From Burkholderiales bacterium (GTDB lineage Bacteria > Pseudomonadota > Gammaproteobacteria > Burkholderiales > Burkholderiaceae_C): 64,000 nt of DNA. Location of the stretch: positions 1 through 64,000 of the forward strand of contig JACRAZ010000041.1 of the NCBI GenBank assembly GCA_016213205.1. Reading direction: 5' to 3'. Under the pieces are notes generated by a model. It was not told the DNA's origin, ran no database searches, and saw only the letters and a list, made by a program, of their open reading frames with translations. The translations under genes were made by a program, and so were the position numbers. This document shows positions 54,124 to 64,000 of the stretch, piece after piece. Position 1 is the first letter of the stretch. The number at the start of each line of letters is the position of its first letter.

Positions 54124-55495
54124 GGCCGGCCCCGGCGGCGCCCGAGGCGCCGGCATGGCTGACGATGTAGCGGAACTTGCCGGATCGCTCCGGAGGGATG
54201 TCGTCGACCAGGTCGACCTGCACCTCGACCCCCTGGCCGAGGCGGCGCTTGAAGCCGGCCACGATGGTCTCGCGGGCGTCGGGCGGCAGGCCGGGGCCAG
54301 GCACGATGAGCACCCGCGTGCGCTGCACGCTTTCCTGCACCACCTTGAACAAGGCCACGCCGGGCAGGTCGCGCAGGATGTAGATGAGCGCCAGGCCGTG
54401 CATCACGGTGCCGTCGGCCGCCAGCACGAAGTCGGTGTGGCGGCCCTGGATCTCGCGCAGCATCGGCAGCCCGCGGCCGCAGGCACAGGTGCGGTCGTCC
54501 AGCACGGCCACGTCGCCGGTGCGGTAGCGCACGAACGGGAAATCCCGCGTGCCCAGGTGCGTGACCACGATCTCGCCGGGTGATCCGGTGGGCACCGGCC
54601 GGCCGGCATCGTCCAGCAGCTCGACCACGATGTCCTCGGCCATCATGTGCAGGCCGCCGCTCGGGCACTGGTGGGCGATGAAGCCGGCGTCGCGGCCGCC
54701 GTAGCCGTTGGCCACCGGCGCGCCGAACACGCGCTCGATGTCGGCGCGCTGGTTGTCGTACAGGCGCTCGGAGGTGACGAAGACCACCTTCACGCCCAGG
54801 TCGTCGAGCCGCTGGCCGCGTTCTTCGGCATGACGCGCAATGTGAGCGAGTGCCGAGGGGTAGCCGAACAGCATGCGCGGCGCGATGCGGCGGATGGTGG
54901 CCACGAAGCCATCGAGCTTGGGGCCGGACATCTCGAAGGCCGGCAGCAGGTGGCTGCGCATCATGCCGTCGCGCATGCGGCGCAGGCGGTCCTGCGCGTT
55001 GAGCTCGATCGGCGAGCCCCAGACCACCAGCTCGCGGTCGCCGATGTCCACATCCCACCAGCGCGTGGCGCGCCACTTGGCGCCCACGTCATGGCTGGTG
55101 CGGCCCTTGCCGATGTAGAAGATCAAGGGCTCGCCCGAGGAGCCCCCGGTGTTGTAGCGCGCCAGCGGGCCGTGGTCCTCGGCTTTCAACGCGTCCACCT
55201 GGGCGCGGATCTCGGGCTTGCCCAGGCGGGGCAGGCGTTGCAGGTCGGCCACCCCGCTCACGCCACGCGGGTCGAAGCCGTGTTCGGCGAACAGGCGGCG
55301 GTAGTAGGGCACGTGGGTGCCGATGTCGATCAGGAAGCCGCGCAGCCGCTCGGCCTGGGCCTGGGCCAGGCGGTCCGCGCTCCACCACTGGCTTTCTTCG
55401 AGCCGGCGCCGCACGGCCACCGAGTCGTGGTGCTTGAGCCGCTCATGCAGCGGGAACAGCAGGCCGGCGCACAGGCGCGTGTACAGGCCGCTCAT
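54116..55495 (-). CDS. CapK-like adenylate-forming ligase of the polysaccharide arm
   Basis: This 459-residue protein is of the PaaK/CapK branch of adenylate-forming enzymes. The P-loop is intact (YNTGGSSGEPL, 114-124). Other motifs are MLFGYPSALAHIA, the acceptor block GYGGRDAGFIAHQCP, RYRTGDVAVLDD, a four-residue CACG knuckle, and the C-terminal RSGKFRYIVS with the catalytic lysine. CapK-like ligases in capsule loci probably activate a carboxylic acid to be placed on sugar. Its start overlaps the upstream glycosyltransferase stop by four bases. It is the second such enzyme in the window, and only this one has a normal P-loop. Confidence 0.88.
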   Translation of the reverse strand: MSGLYTRLCAGLLFPLHERLKHHDSVAVRRRLEESQWWSADRLAQAQAERLRGFLIDIGTHVPYYRRLFAEHGFDPRGVSGVADLQRLPRLGKPEIRAQVDALKAEDHGPLARYNTGGSSGEPLIFYIGKGRTSHDVGAKWRATRWWDVDIGDRELVVWGSPIELNAQDRLRRMRDGMMRSHLLPAFEMSGPKLDGFVATIRRIAPRMLFGYPSALAHIARHAEERGQRLDDLGVKVVFVTSERLYDNQRADIERVFGAPVANGYGGRDAGFIAHQCPSGGLHMMAEDIVVELLDDAGRPVPTGSPGEIVVTHLGTRDFPFVRYRTGDVAVLDDRTCACGRGLPMLREIQGRHTDFVLAADGTVMHGLALIYILRDLPGVALFKVVQESVQRTRVLIVPGPGLPPDARETIVAGFKRRLGQGVEVQVDLVDDIPPERSGKFRYIVSHAGASGAAGAGHA

Positions 55496-56598
55496 CGGGC
55501 CGCCTCCGCCGCCTGGACATACGCCGCCTGCCACTGGCGCATCACCTCGGGCCAGGCATAACGCCGTGCTTCCTCGAGGCCGGCCTGGCACTGCGCCGCC
55601 ACCAGCGCCGGCGAATCGAGCAACGCCAGCGCCTCGCGCGCCATGCCCTGTGCATCGCCCACCGGCACCAGCCGCGCGGTGACGCCGTGGCACACCAGGT
55701 CGGGGATGCCGCCGGCATCGGTGGAGACCACCGGCACGCCGCTGGCCAAGGCCTCGAGGATCGAGATCGGCATGTTGTCCGCCGTGGTCGGGTTGAGCAT
55801 CACATCGGCCTGTGCATAGAGCGCTGAGATCTGCGCATTGTCGATGCGGCCCGGGAACTGCACTGCGTCCGCGATGCCCAGCGTGAGCGCCAGCTGCTGC
55901 AGCGCCGCCAGCTCGGGGCCGGTGCCCGCCACCGTGAGGCGCGCGTGCGGATGCCGCTGGCGCAGCAGGGCGAAGGCATGCAGCGCGGTCGGGATGTCGT
56001 AGATCGGCTCCAGGTTGCGGGTGACGATCAGGTGCGGGCCGCGTCCTTCGCGCGGCAGGCGCCGCGCCGCATCGAAACGCTGCAGGTCGATGATGTTGGG
56101 GATGATGCGCGCCTGCAGCCCGTGCTTGGCGAACACGCGCTGCAGGAAGGTGGACGGCGTGACCCGCAGCGTGGCCCGTTTCAGCTGCGTGTGCACATGG
56201 CGCGGCGCATGGGACAGGAATTCGTCGGCCAGGCCGCCCCGGTAGTTCACGATGGTGGCCACGCCGCGCCAGCGCGCCACCCACAGCGCCGGTGCCGCGA
56301 ACAGGTGCCACGACCAGCCCGAGTTGGCGAACACATGCACCACCTGCACCTGCCCGAGCGTGCGCCACAGCTGCCACAGGTAGGGCAGCAGCCGGAACGC
56401 GGCCCGCAGCATCGGGATCCGGCCGGCCCAGGCCGGCCGGTAGGGCGCATTGGTGCGCACCAGCCGGACCGGCGCGCCCTGCTCGCCGAGCAACCGCACC
56501 AGCTGCTCGCACTGGTTGGCCATGCCGCCCGAGGGCGGCGGCAGCGGCCCGACGATGGCCACGCGGGGCCAGCGCTGCGGCACATCGGGGCCGCTCAC
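55492..56598 (-). CDS. Glycosyltransferase family 4 protein
   Basis: This 368-residue cytoplasmic GT-B glycosyltransferase has a donor-binding C-terminal half that is classic GT4: HLIVTRNLEPIYDIPTALHAF, TVAGTGPEL, and NPTTADNMPISILEALASGVPVVSTDAGGIPD (the E-x7-E region). The N-terminal acceptor half begins VAIVGPLPPPSGGMANQCE. The start is GTG at 56598, overlapping the transglutaminase-like gene's stop (GTGA); no ATG is suitably placed. It adds one sugar of the repeat unit, and the donor cannot be read from sequence. Confidence 0.92.
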   Translation of the reverse strand: MSGPDVPQRWPRVAIVGPLPPPSGGMANQCEQLVRLLGEQGAPVRLVRTNAPYRPAWAGRIPMLRAAFRLLPYLWQLWRTLGQVQVVHVFANSGWSWHLFAAPALWVARWRGVATIVNYRGGLADEFLSHAPRHVHTQLKRATLRVTPSTFLQRVFAKHGLQARIIPNIIDLQRFDAARRLPREGRGPHLIVTRNLEPIYDIPTALHAFALLRQRHPHARLTVAGTGPELAALQQLALTLGIADAVQFPGRIDNAQISALYAQADVMLNPTTADNMPISILEALASGVPVVSTDAGGIPDLVCHGVTARLVPVGDAQGMAREALALLDSPALVAAQCQAGLEEARRYAWPEVMRQWQAAYVQAAEAAR

Positions 56599-57619
56599 AC
56601 CACACCCCCGGCCCGCCGGCGCCGCATCAGCCACTGCGCGGCCCAGGCCAGCCACAACACCAGGCCCAGCGCCATGATGGCGGCCGACAGCTTCAGCTGC
56701 CGCTGCAGCCCGGCGATGGCCTGGCGCTGCGCCTCGTTGGCGCGGTCGGGCAGGATGCGCAACCCCGGGTGCACCCCGGTGGCGATGGCCGCCAGCTGGG
56801 CCACGCTGCGCGAGCGGCCCTCGAACACACGCACCACCGGCGCCGCGTCCACGCTGAACACGTTGTTGCCGTACCAGAGGTACCACTCGGGCAGGCCGCG
56901 GCGGAAATAGTCCCAGGCCTTGGCCTCGATCTCGTAGCCCGGCCGCGCCGGCGGGTGGATCAGGCGCAAGGCCAGCGTGGGCGAGCCCGCGGCCAGGGCC
57001 TGGCGGAAGGCCAGCGCCGACAGCGGCTCCTCGCCACCGTCGGTGAAGTAGTAGTTGTCGAACACGTCCAGCAGTTGCCAGCGCTGGCGCTGCCGGTTCC
57101 ACACCTCGACCCAGATGTGGCCATGCCCGCCAAAACCATCGAACGAAAACGACCACTGGCGCACCAGCATGCCGGCCGCGTTGGCGATGGCGGTGAAGCT
57201 GCGCACGAAATCGGCGCAGTAGCCGTCACCCTGCTCCACGATGCGCCGGTAGGTGGGCGCGAGGCCCAGTTGCACCGCGCCACCGTTCAGGACGGGCTGG
57301 CTGCCCAGCAGGTGCGCGCTGATGAGCCGCGCGCGCGCCCAGTCGTCCGGCTGCTGCGCCAGCTGCAGCCGGGCCGCCAGCGCCACGAACACCGGGTCGG
57401 GTGGCACCGTCTCGGTCTTGAAGCCCGCCGGCCAGGCCGGCGGTGCCCAGGCGGCCGCTTCGTCGGCGCTGGCCAGCGGCGGCATCAGCAGCAGGGCATT
57501 GCGCAGGCGCACGGCCTCGGTGCCACTCGTCATGTACGGCAGCAAGCCCAGCAGCGGCATGATCAGCGCACAGGCGCCGATCCAGGCGACAAGTCGCCAC
57601 CCGCGCCGCTGGCGCTTGA

Positions 57620-57623
<4 letters not shown>
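56595..57623 (-). CDS. Membrane-anchored transglutaminase-like protein
   Basis: This 342-residue protein has an N-terminal membrane helix (LVAWIGACALIMPLLGLLPYM) and a second near the C-terminus (AAIMALGLVLWLAWAAQWLM), so the middle is probably periplasmic. The transglutaminase-like triad is complete: Cys136 (GDGYCADFVRSF), His167/169 (GGHGHIWVEVW) and Asp186/189 (LLDVFDNYYF). It may act as a protease or cross-linking amidase on a surface protein or peptide. The GTG at 57623 is chosen because it overlaps the dehydrogenase stop (GTGA), as elsewhere in the arm; another GTG lies two codons upstream. Confidence 0.82.
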
Positions 57624-58932
<1,309 letters not shown>

Positions 58933-58936
<4 letters not shown>

Positions 58937-60147
58937 GTGCGTGATCCGTGTGTCTTCTGAAAATGGGTGCGGCAACGGTCGATGATGCCGTCGAGCCGCT
59001 GCATGGATTTGTCCCAGGCATGGTGGCTGAGCATGCGCGCGCGGCCGGCCTCGGCCAGGCGCTGGCGCTCGGCCGGATTGCCGGTGATGCGCAGGATGGC
59101 CGCCGCCGTTTCTTCAGGCGTGTCGGCCACCAGCAGGTGTTCTTCCGGCAGCGCATCAACCCCACCGGCGGCAATGCGGCTGGTGACCACCGGCACGCCC
59201 ATGGCCATGGCCTCGAGGATCTTGTTCTGCGTGCCGCGCGCGATGGCCAGCGGCGCGACCATCAGCGCCGAGCCCAGGATGAACGGCCGCACGTCCGGCA
59301 CCGAGCCGGTGACGGTGACGCCGGGCAGATCACCCAGCGCGCGCATCTCGGGCGAGGGGTCGGCGCCGACGATCAACAGCTTCATGCCCGGGCGCTGGCG
59401 CTTCAGCAGCGGCCAGGTCTGCTGGCAGAAGCGCGCCATGCATTCCTGGTTCGGGTAGTAGTCCATGCGGCCGATGAAGCTGATGGTGTCGGCGTCGTAC
59501 TGCCCATCGGTGGGCTTGAAGAAGCCGGCGTCCACGCCGTTCGGGAACCAGTCGGTCACCGCGCCGGTGCCGTAGTCGTTCAGCGTTTCCCACTCGGCGC
59601 GGGTGGTGGCGGTGCAGAGGTCGAACTGGCGCGCCAGACGCTTTTCGGCCCACAGCATCTTGGTGCCTTCGAGCGTGTAGCCCCACGACAGCGGCCAGGG
59701 CTTGTAGTTCGCGTACTCCAGCCACTTCTGCGAATCCATGTCGCCGAAGTCCAGGATCTTCGGGATGCCCTGCACCTGCGCCACGTACTGCGCCACCGAC
59801 GAGCAGTGCACGAAGATCAGGTCGAATTTCTGCGTGGCCAGCAGCCCGCGCACGGTGGCGGCAAGTTCAGCCGAGTAGAAGTAGCCCATCGACGAGGGCG
59901 TGACCAGCGGCAACCGCAGGATCATGCGCGCGAACTGCACTGGCTCCTTCACGTGGCCCATGTGGAAGGCGGCACAGTGCGGCGCGATGCCACGGCCTTC
60001 TTCCGCCTCGGCCGCGGAGCGCGCCAGCGAGCACACGGTGACCTCGTGGCCCGAGGCCGTGAGGTGGCGGATCATGTTGAACGGCCGGATCTTGCCGCCC
60101 CGCTTGGGCGGGTACGGGAAGCGGTGGCACAGGTACAGGATTTTCAT
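58933..60147 (-). CDS. Glycosyltransferase, exosortase-A-associated (stp1) type
   Basis: This 404-residue GT-B glycosyltransferase opens with LYLCHRFPYPPKRGGKIRPFNM, the hallmark of the sugar transferase family recalled as exosortase-A/PEP-CTERM associated (stp1). Family segments FDFGDMDSQKWLEYA-like (ILDFGDMDSQKWLEY), SFIGRMDYYPNQE and GTQNKILEAMAMGVPVVTS follow. It adds a sugar on the cytoplasmic face. It is coupled by four-base overlaps to the asparagine synthetase upstream and algD downstream. Confidence 0.94.
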
Positions 60148-62081
60148 GCGGCCACCGGCTCCGCGAGGTGGCGCTTCAGGTCCGCGGCCACATCCTCGTG
60201 CGAATGGCGGTCGAGGTAGATGCGGCTCCAGATCTCCAGGTTCATCAGCGCGATCAGTGCATCGGTGCCGTCGATGCGGTTGGCCTCATGGTCGGCCACC
60301 AGGCGGTCGATCATCGGCTGGCGGAACAGGCCGCGCCGGGCCACCACCTCGGGCGCCAGCAGCTGGCGCAACAACGGCTTGAGTTCACGCTTGAGCCAGG
60401 CGCCCATCGGCGTGCCGAAGCCGCGCTTGGCGCGGTAGAGGATGTCGCGCGGCAGCAGGTCGGCCAGTGCCATCTTCATCAGGCACTTGAGCTCGCCGTC
60501 GCGCATCTTCTGCGCACCGGGGATCGCCGCGGCCAGTTCCACCAGCGTGTGGTCGAGCAGCGGCACGCGGCATTCCAGCGACACGGCCATGCTCATCTTG
60601 TCGGTGAGCATCAGCAGGTCATCGGGCAGCTGGGTTTCGCAATCCACGCCGAACAGGCGGTTGTGATCGTCGCCGCGGCCGGCGCTGGCAAAGGCTTCGG
60701 CCAGCACGTCGCGCCCGGCCTGCGGTTGCATCAGCAGCTCGGCCACGGTGGCGCGCGACAGCACCTGCAGATAACTGCGATAGCGCTCGTCCGCATCCAT
60801 CTCGGCCGAGGCGATGAAGCCCTTGGCCAGGCGCAGCATGTTCAGCGCGCCGGAATGGCGGTCGGCCGGCAGCTGGCGCGCGGCGCCGGCCACCAGGCTA
60901 CGCAGCCAGCCCGGCAGGCGGTTGAACTTGGCGGCGTAGTGGCCGCCCAGGTAGCGGCGGTAGCCGCCGAAGAGCTCGTCGCCGCCCACGCCGGAGAGGA
61001 TGACCTTGACGTCCTGGCGCGCAAACTCCGACACCAGGTAGGTGGTGATGAAGGCGGTGTCGGACACCGGCTCGTCCATGTGCCACAAGAGGCGCGGCAG
61101 CAGGCCCACCACATCGGGCTTGACGACGATCTCGCGGTGCTGGGTGCCGAACAGCTGCGACACCTGGCGCGCGTAGGGCAGCTCGTTGTACAGCGTCTCG
61201 GCGGCACCACCCTCGAAGCCGATGGAATAGGTGCGCACCGGGTGCGGCGTGTGGCGGGCCATGAAGCCGACCACCGCGCTCGAATCGACACCGCCGGAGA
61301 GGAACGCGCCGATCGGCACGTCGCTGACCATCTGCATCTGCACCGAGGCTTCCATCTGGGTGCGGATGCGGTCGGCCCAGTCGCGGTCGGACACGCCGGT
61401 CTCGATGCGCTCGGGCAGACGCCAGTAGCGCCATTCGCGCACCTGGCCGTTCTCCACCGCCAGCAGCGTGGCCGGCGGCAGCTTGCGGATGCCCTGGAAG
61501 ATGCACTCGGGCGCCGCCACGTAGCCCAGGTGCAGGTAGCCGGCCACCACGTTGCGGTTCAGTGCGGCGCTGGCGCCGGGCAGCGCGAGCAGGGCCTTGG
61601 CCTCGGTGGCGAAGGCCAGGCGCGCGCCGTCCTGCATCACGTACAGCGGCTTCACGCCCAGGCGGTCGCGGCCGATCAGGAGGCGCCGGCGGCGTGCGTC
61701 CCACAGCGCGAAGTCGAACATGCCGTTCAGGCGGTGCACGAAGTCGTCGCCCTCGGCGTCGTACAGGTGCAGCAGCACCTCGCTGTCGGAGCCGGTCTTG
61801 AAGGCGTAGCCCTTGGCCTGCAGCTCGGCGCGCAGTTCGCGGAAGTTGTAGATCTCGCCATTGCAGACGATCCACAGCGAATCATCGGCGTTCGAGATCG
61901 GTTGGTGGCCGCCGGCCAGGTCGATGATCGACAGCCGCCGCATCGCGATGCCGCAGTTGCCGTCGATGTGCTGGCCTTCGTCGTCCGGCCCGCGGTGGGT
62001 GGTGACGTTGCCCATGGCGCTGAGCCATTGCGGCTCGACGCGCCGGTTGTCGAGCTGGAGGATGCCGTGGATACCGCACAT
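60144..62081 (-). CDS. asnB: Asparagine synthetase (glutamine-hydrolysing) of the polysaccharide arm
   Basis: This 645-residue, full-length AsnB-type enzyme has Cys2 (MCGIHG) as glutaminase nucleophile, the THRGPDDEG and NGEIYN glutamine-binding motifs, and a synthetase PP-loop FLSGGVDSSA. It could make asparagine, but its place in the arm suggests it amidates a carboxylate on the polymer, for example a uronic acid, using glutamine nitrogen. It contrasts with the cysteine-less homologue at 45952-47616. The ATG at 62081 is the only one that puts Cys at position 2. It lies eight bases after the upstream glycosyltransferase gene. Confidence 0.92.
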   Translation of the reverse strand: MCGIHGILQLDNRRVEPQWLSAMGNVTTHRGPDDEGQHIDGNCGIAMRRLSIIDLAGGHQPISNADDSLWIVCNGEIYNFRELRAELQAKGYAFKTGSDSEVLLHLYDAEGDDFVHRLNGMFDFALWDARRRRLLIGRDRLGVKPLYVMQDGARLAFATEAKALLALPGASAALNRNVVAGYLHLGYVAAPECIFQGIRKLPPATLLAVENGQVREWRYWRLPERIETGVSDRDWADRIRTQMEASVQMQMVSDVPIGAFLSGGVDSSAVVGFMARHTPHPVRTYSIGFEGGAAETLYNELPYARQVSQLFGTQHREIVVKPDVVGLLPRLLWHMDEPVSDTAFITTYLVSEFARQDVKVILSGVGGDELFGGYRRYLGGHYAAKFNRLPGWLRSLVAGAARQLPADRHSGALNMLRLAKGFIASAEMDADERYRSYLQVLSRATVAELLMQPQAGRDVLAEAFASAGRGDDHNRLFGVDCETQLPDDLLMLTDKMSMAVSLECRVPLLDHTLVELAAAIPGAQKMRDGELKCLMKMALADLLPRDILYRAKRGFGTPMGAWLKRELKPLLRQLLAPEVVARRGLFRQPMIDRLVADHEANRIDGTDALIALMNLEIWSRIYLDRHSHEDVAADLKRHLAEPVAA

Positions 62082-62089
62082 ATCAACGC

Positions 62090-63301
62090 CTAGAGGGTGA
62101 CGCGCCGGCCGCGTGCGGCCAGGGCCTGGGTGTAGACCTCGCGGTAGCGCGCCACGCTGGTGGTCCAGGTGCGCTCCACCTCGACGAAGCGCCGCGCCTG
62201 GGCCGCGATGCGGGGCCACTGGTCGCGCTGGGCCAGCATCTCGTCGATCGCCTGCACCAGCGCGCCGGCGTCGCCGGCCTTGAACAGGAAGCCGGTTTCG
62301 CCGTGGCGGATGAGCTCACGGTGGCCGCCCACATCGGACGCCACGAACATGCGGCCCTGGGCCATGGCTTCCAGCGGCTTCAGCGGGGTGACCAGTTCGG
62401 TCAGCCGGATCGGCAGCCGCGGGTAGGCCAGCACGTCGATCAGCTCGTAGTAGCGCTGCACCTCGCTGTGCGGCACGCGCCCGGTGAAGATCACCTGGTC
62501 GGCAATGCCGGCGTCCTTCGCCTGTGCCTTCAGCGCCGCATCGCGCGGGCCGCCGCCCACCAGCAGCACGCGCAGTTCGGGCCGCGTGGGCAGCATGCGG
62601 CGCAGCGCCTCGATCAGCAGATCAATGCCCTCGTAACCGTAGAACGACCCCGCGAAGCCGAGCACGATGGCGCCATCGAGCCCCAGCTTCGTGCGCAGCG
62701 CCGGGTCGGGCTGGGCGCCGAAGGCGAAGGTGGCCACGTCCACCGCGTTCGGGATCACGGTGATGCGCTCGTTGGGCACGCCGCGCACCGCGATGTCGCC
62801 GCGCAGGCCTTCGCAGATGGTGGTGATGCGGTCGGCGCGCTTGAGTGCAAAGCTCTCCAGCCCGCGCGAGATGCGGTAGCGCAGGCTGCCTTCGGTGGTG
62901 GTGCCGTGGTCCACCGCGGCGTCCTCCCAGGAGGCGCGCATCTCGTACACCACGGGCAGCTTGCGCTTGCGGCCCACCCACAGCGCGGGCAGTGCGTTGA
63001 GCACCGGCGAGTGGGCGTGGATCACATCGGGCCGGGTTTCCTGCACCACCTGGTCGAGCCGGGCCGCGGTGAGGCGCATCTGGGCGACGAGGCCGGTGCC
63101 CTCTTCACTGGGGGTGCGGTAGAAGGTCCAGCCGTCGACCTCGTCGCGCAGCGACGTGCCGGCGCCCTGCTTCGGGCTGGTCAGGTGCAGGGTGTCCCAG
63201 CCGAGCTTGCGCTGCTCGCGCAGGATCGACAGGGTGCGGAAGGCATAACCGCTGTGCAGCGGGGCCGAGTGGTCCAGCACATGGAGAACCCGCAACGCCA
63301 T
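62090..63301 (-). CDS. Glycosyltransferase, exosortase-A-associated (Daro_2409/stp3) type
   Basis: This 403-residue GT4 glycosyltransferase opens with RVLHVLDHSAPLHSGYAFRT, the family start recalled for the Daro_2409-type transferase of exosortase A loci. Other marks are DVIHAHSPVLNALPAL, YEMRASWEDAAVD, GFAGSFYGYEGIDLLIEAL and the PLKPLEAMAQGRMFVASDVGGHREL donor site. The ATG at 63301 shares one base with the stop of the amidotransferase gene (TGATG). It is followed eight bases later by asnB. Confidence 0.94.
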   Translation of the reverse strand: MALRVLHVLDHSAPLHSGYAFRTLSILREQRKLGWDTLHLTSPKQGAGTSLRDEVDGWTFYRTPSEEGTGLVAQMRLTAARLDQVVQETRPDVIHAHSPVLNALPALWVGRKRKLPVVYEMRASWEDAAVDHGTTTEGSLRYRISRGLESFALKRADRITTICEGLRGDIAVRGVPNERITVIPNAVDVATFAFGAQPDPALRTKLGLDGAIVLGFAGSFYGYEGIDLLIEALRRMLPTRPELRVLLVGGGPRDAALKAQAKDAGIADQVIFTGRVPHSEVQRYYELIDVLAYPRLPIRLTELVTPLKPLEAMAQGRMFVASDVGGHRELIRHGETGFLFKAGDAGALVQAIDEMLAQRDQWPRIAAQARRFVEVERTWTTSVARYREVYTQALAARGRRVTL

Positions 63302-64000
63302 CACGCCGCTTCCGCCAGGGCCTGTGCGGGCGCGGCGCTGCCGCTGGCATCCATCACGTTGCGCAGGAAGGCCTCGAACATCATCAGCGTCCACAGCGGC
63401 GCGCTGTAGTCGCGGCTGCCGTTCTGGTGCGCATCCACCAGGTGGGCCAGGTAGTCGCGGTTGAACCAGCCGGTGTCGGCCAGGCGCTGGCCGAGGATGG
63501 CCTCGCGCACCCGGGCCTTCAGCGGGCCGCGGAACCAGTTGGCCAGCGGCACCGCGAAGCCCATCTTCGGGCGGTAGAGCACGTCATCGGGCAGCAGCGG
63601 CTCCATGGCCTTCTTCAGCAGGACCTTACCCTCGTTGCCCTGGATCTTGTGCGACAGCGGCAGCGTGGCCATCCACTCGATCAGCTCGTGGTCCATCAAC
63701 GGCTCGCGCACTTCCAGCGAGTGCGCCATGCTGGCGCGGTCGACCTTGGTGTTGATGTCGCCCACCAGGTAGGTCTTGTAGTCGAGGTACTGGATCAGGG
63801 CCAGCGGGTCCTCGGTCTGCGCCCGGGCGGCATGGTGCTGGAACACGCTGAACGCGTCGTAGCCGCCCAGTTCGCGGCGGAACGCGTCCGAGAACAGCAG
63901 CGCGCGCATCGGCCCGCGCAGGATCGAGACCGAATGGAAGTAGGCCTCCACCGAGGTGCGGGCCATGCCCTCGAAGGTGGTCTTGGCGCGGAACACGCGC
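63301..64000 (-). CDS. Exosortase-A-system amidotransferase (5' end outside the window)
   Basis: This is the C-terminal 232 residues of an asparagine-synthetase-type amidotransferase; the frame is open to the right edge. The segments FRAKTTFEGMARTSVEAYFH, YLDYKTYLVGDINTKVDRASM, HSLEVREPLMDHELIEW and LYRPKMGFAVPLANWFRGPL are the pattern recalled for amidotransferase 1 of exosortase A loci. The N-terminal glutaminase domain and PP-loop are not visible, so activity cannot be judged. It is first in the visible part of the minus arm, so further polysaccharide genes, and perhaps the exosortase itself, should lie beyond base 64000. Confidence 0.93.
   Translation of the reverse strand, partial: RVFRAKTTFEGMARTSVEAYFHSVSILRGPMRALLFSDAFRRELGGYDAFSVFQHHAARAQTEDPLALIQYLDYKTYLVGDINTKVDRASMAHSLEVREPLMDHELIEWMATLPLSHKIQGNEGKVLLKKAMEPLLPDDVLYRPKMGFAVPLANWFRGPLKARVREAILGQRLADTGWFNRDYLAHLVDAHQNGSRDYSAPLWTLMMFEAFLRNVMDASGSAAPAQALAEAA

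Overview
The window is a G+C-rich bacterial chromosome segment. Gene order (tyrS, an M23 peptidase, anmK, erpA, a bactofilin, a DUF6776-type gene, rpsI, rplM), LivFGHMK cassettes, an orphan Bug/TctC binding protein and exosortase-A-type polysaccharide genes together point to a betaproteobacterium of the order Burkholderiales, perhaps the Rubrivivax/Leptothrix/Ideonella group. The order is well supported; the genus is a guess. No rRNA, tRNA, insertion sequence, prophage or CRISPR array was seen.

Bases 1-7610 (+) hold a branched-chain-amino-acid-type ABC importer (livG partial, livH, livM, binding protein, livF), a small unknown protein, a PaaK-like protein with an altered P-loop, and an orphan tripartite-tricarboxylate-type binding protein. 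Bases 7674-16047 are housekeeping: dtd, a cation efflux protein, a DUF5329 protein and tyrS on minus; a LytM-type peptidase and anmK on plus; then erpA, bactofilin, a DUF6776-type protein and the rplM-rpsI operon on minus. Bases 16351-21858 carry a GNAT, a DUF2726 protein coupled to an SrkA-type kinase, htpG with a convincing sigma-32 promoter, and a DUF364 protein. Bases 21837-25932 (-) encode a molybdenum hydroxylase (CoxS/CoxL type, no FAD subunit) followed by a flavin monooxygenase. A lone exported/membrane protein follows at 26019-26768.

From 26849 to the right edge the window is one large surface-polysaccharide region. It starts with an HPr-rel-A module (cysteine-rich exported protein, PqqD-like protein, HprK-related kinase, nucleotidyltransferase; minus strand, one tight operon). 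Next come the exosortase-A-associated PLP decarboxylase and acyl ligase (-), diverging from a long plus-strand arm: acyl carrier protein, exosortase-A-associated hydrolases 2 and 1, an aminotransferase-fold protein, a double FemAB/CelD-like acyltransferase, a VanZ/O-antigen-ligase fusion, an acyltransferase, a SASA-type esterase, a TPR protein, a flippase, a glutaminase-less asparagine-synthetase homologue and a very large lipoprotein. A converging minus-strand arm (64000 to 51225) encodes an amidotransferase (partial), three glycosyltransferases, a second asparagine synthetase, an AlgD-type GDP-mannose dehydrogenase, a transglutaminase-like protein, a CapK-like ligase, a putative O-glycosylation ligase and an alkaline-phosphatase-fold protein. 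Most genes in both arms overlap by 1-8 bases, so each arm reads as one transcription and translation unit.

Inference: the arms together build, decorate, flip and polymerise or ligate an exopolysaccharide, probably containing mannuronate, of the kind that accompanies exosortase A (XrtA/PEP-CTERM) systems. The exosortase and PEP-CTERM substrates are not in the window; they most likely lie beyond base 64000. Family names quoted as exosortase-A-associated or HPr-rel-A are recalled from protein-family knowledge and were not searched.
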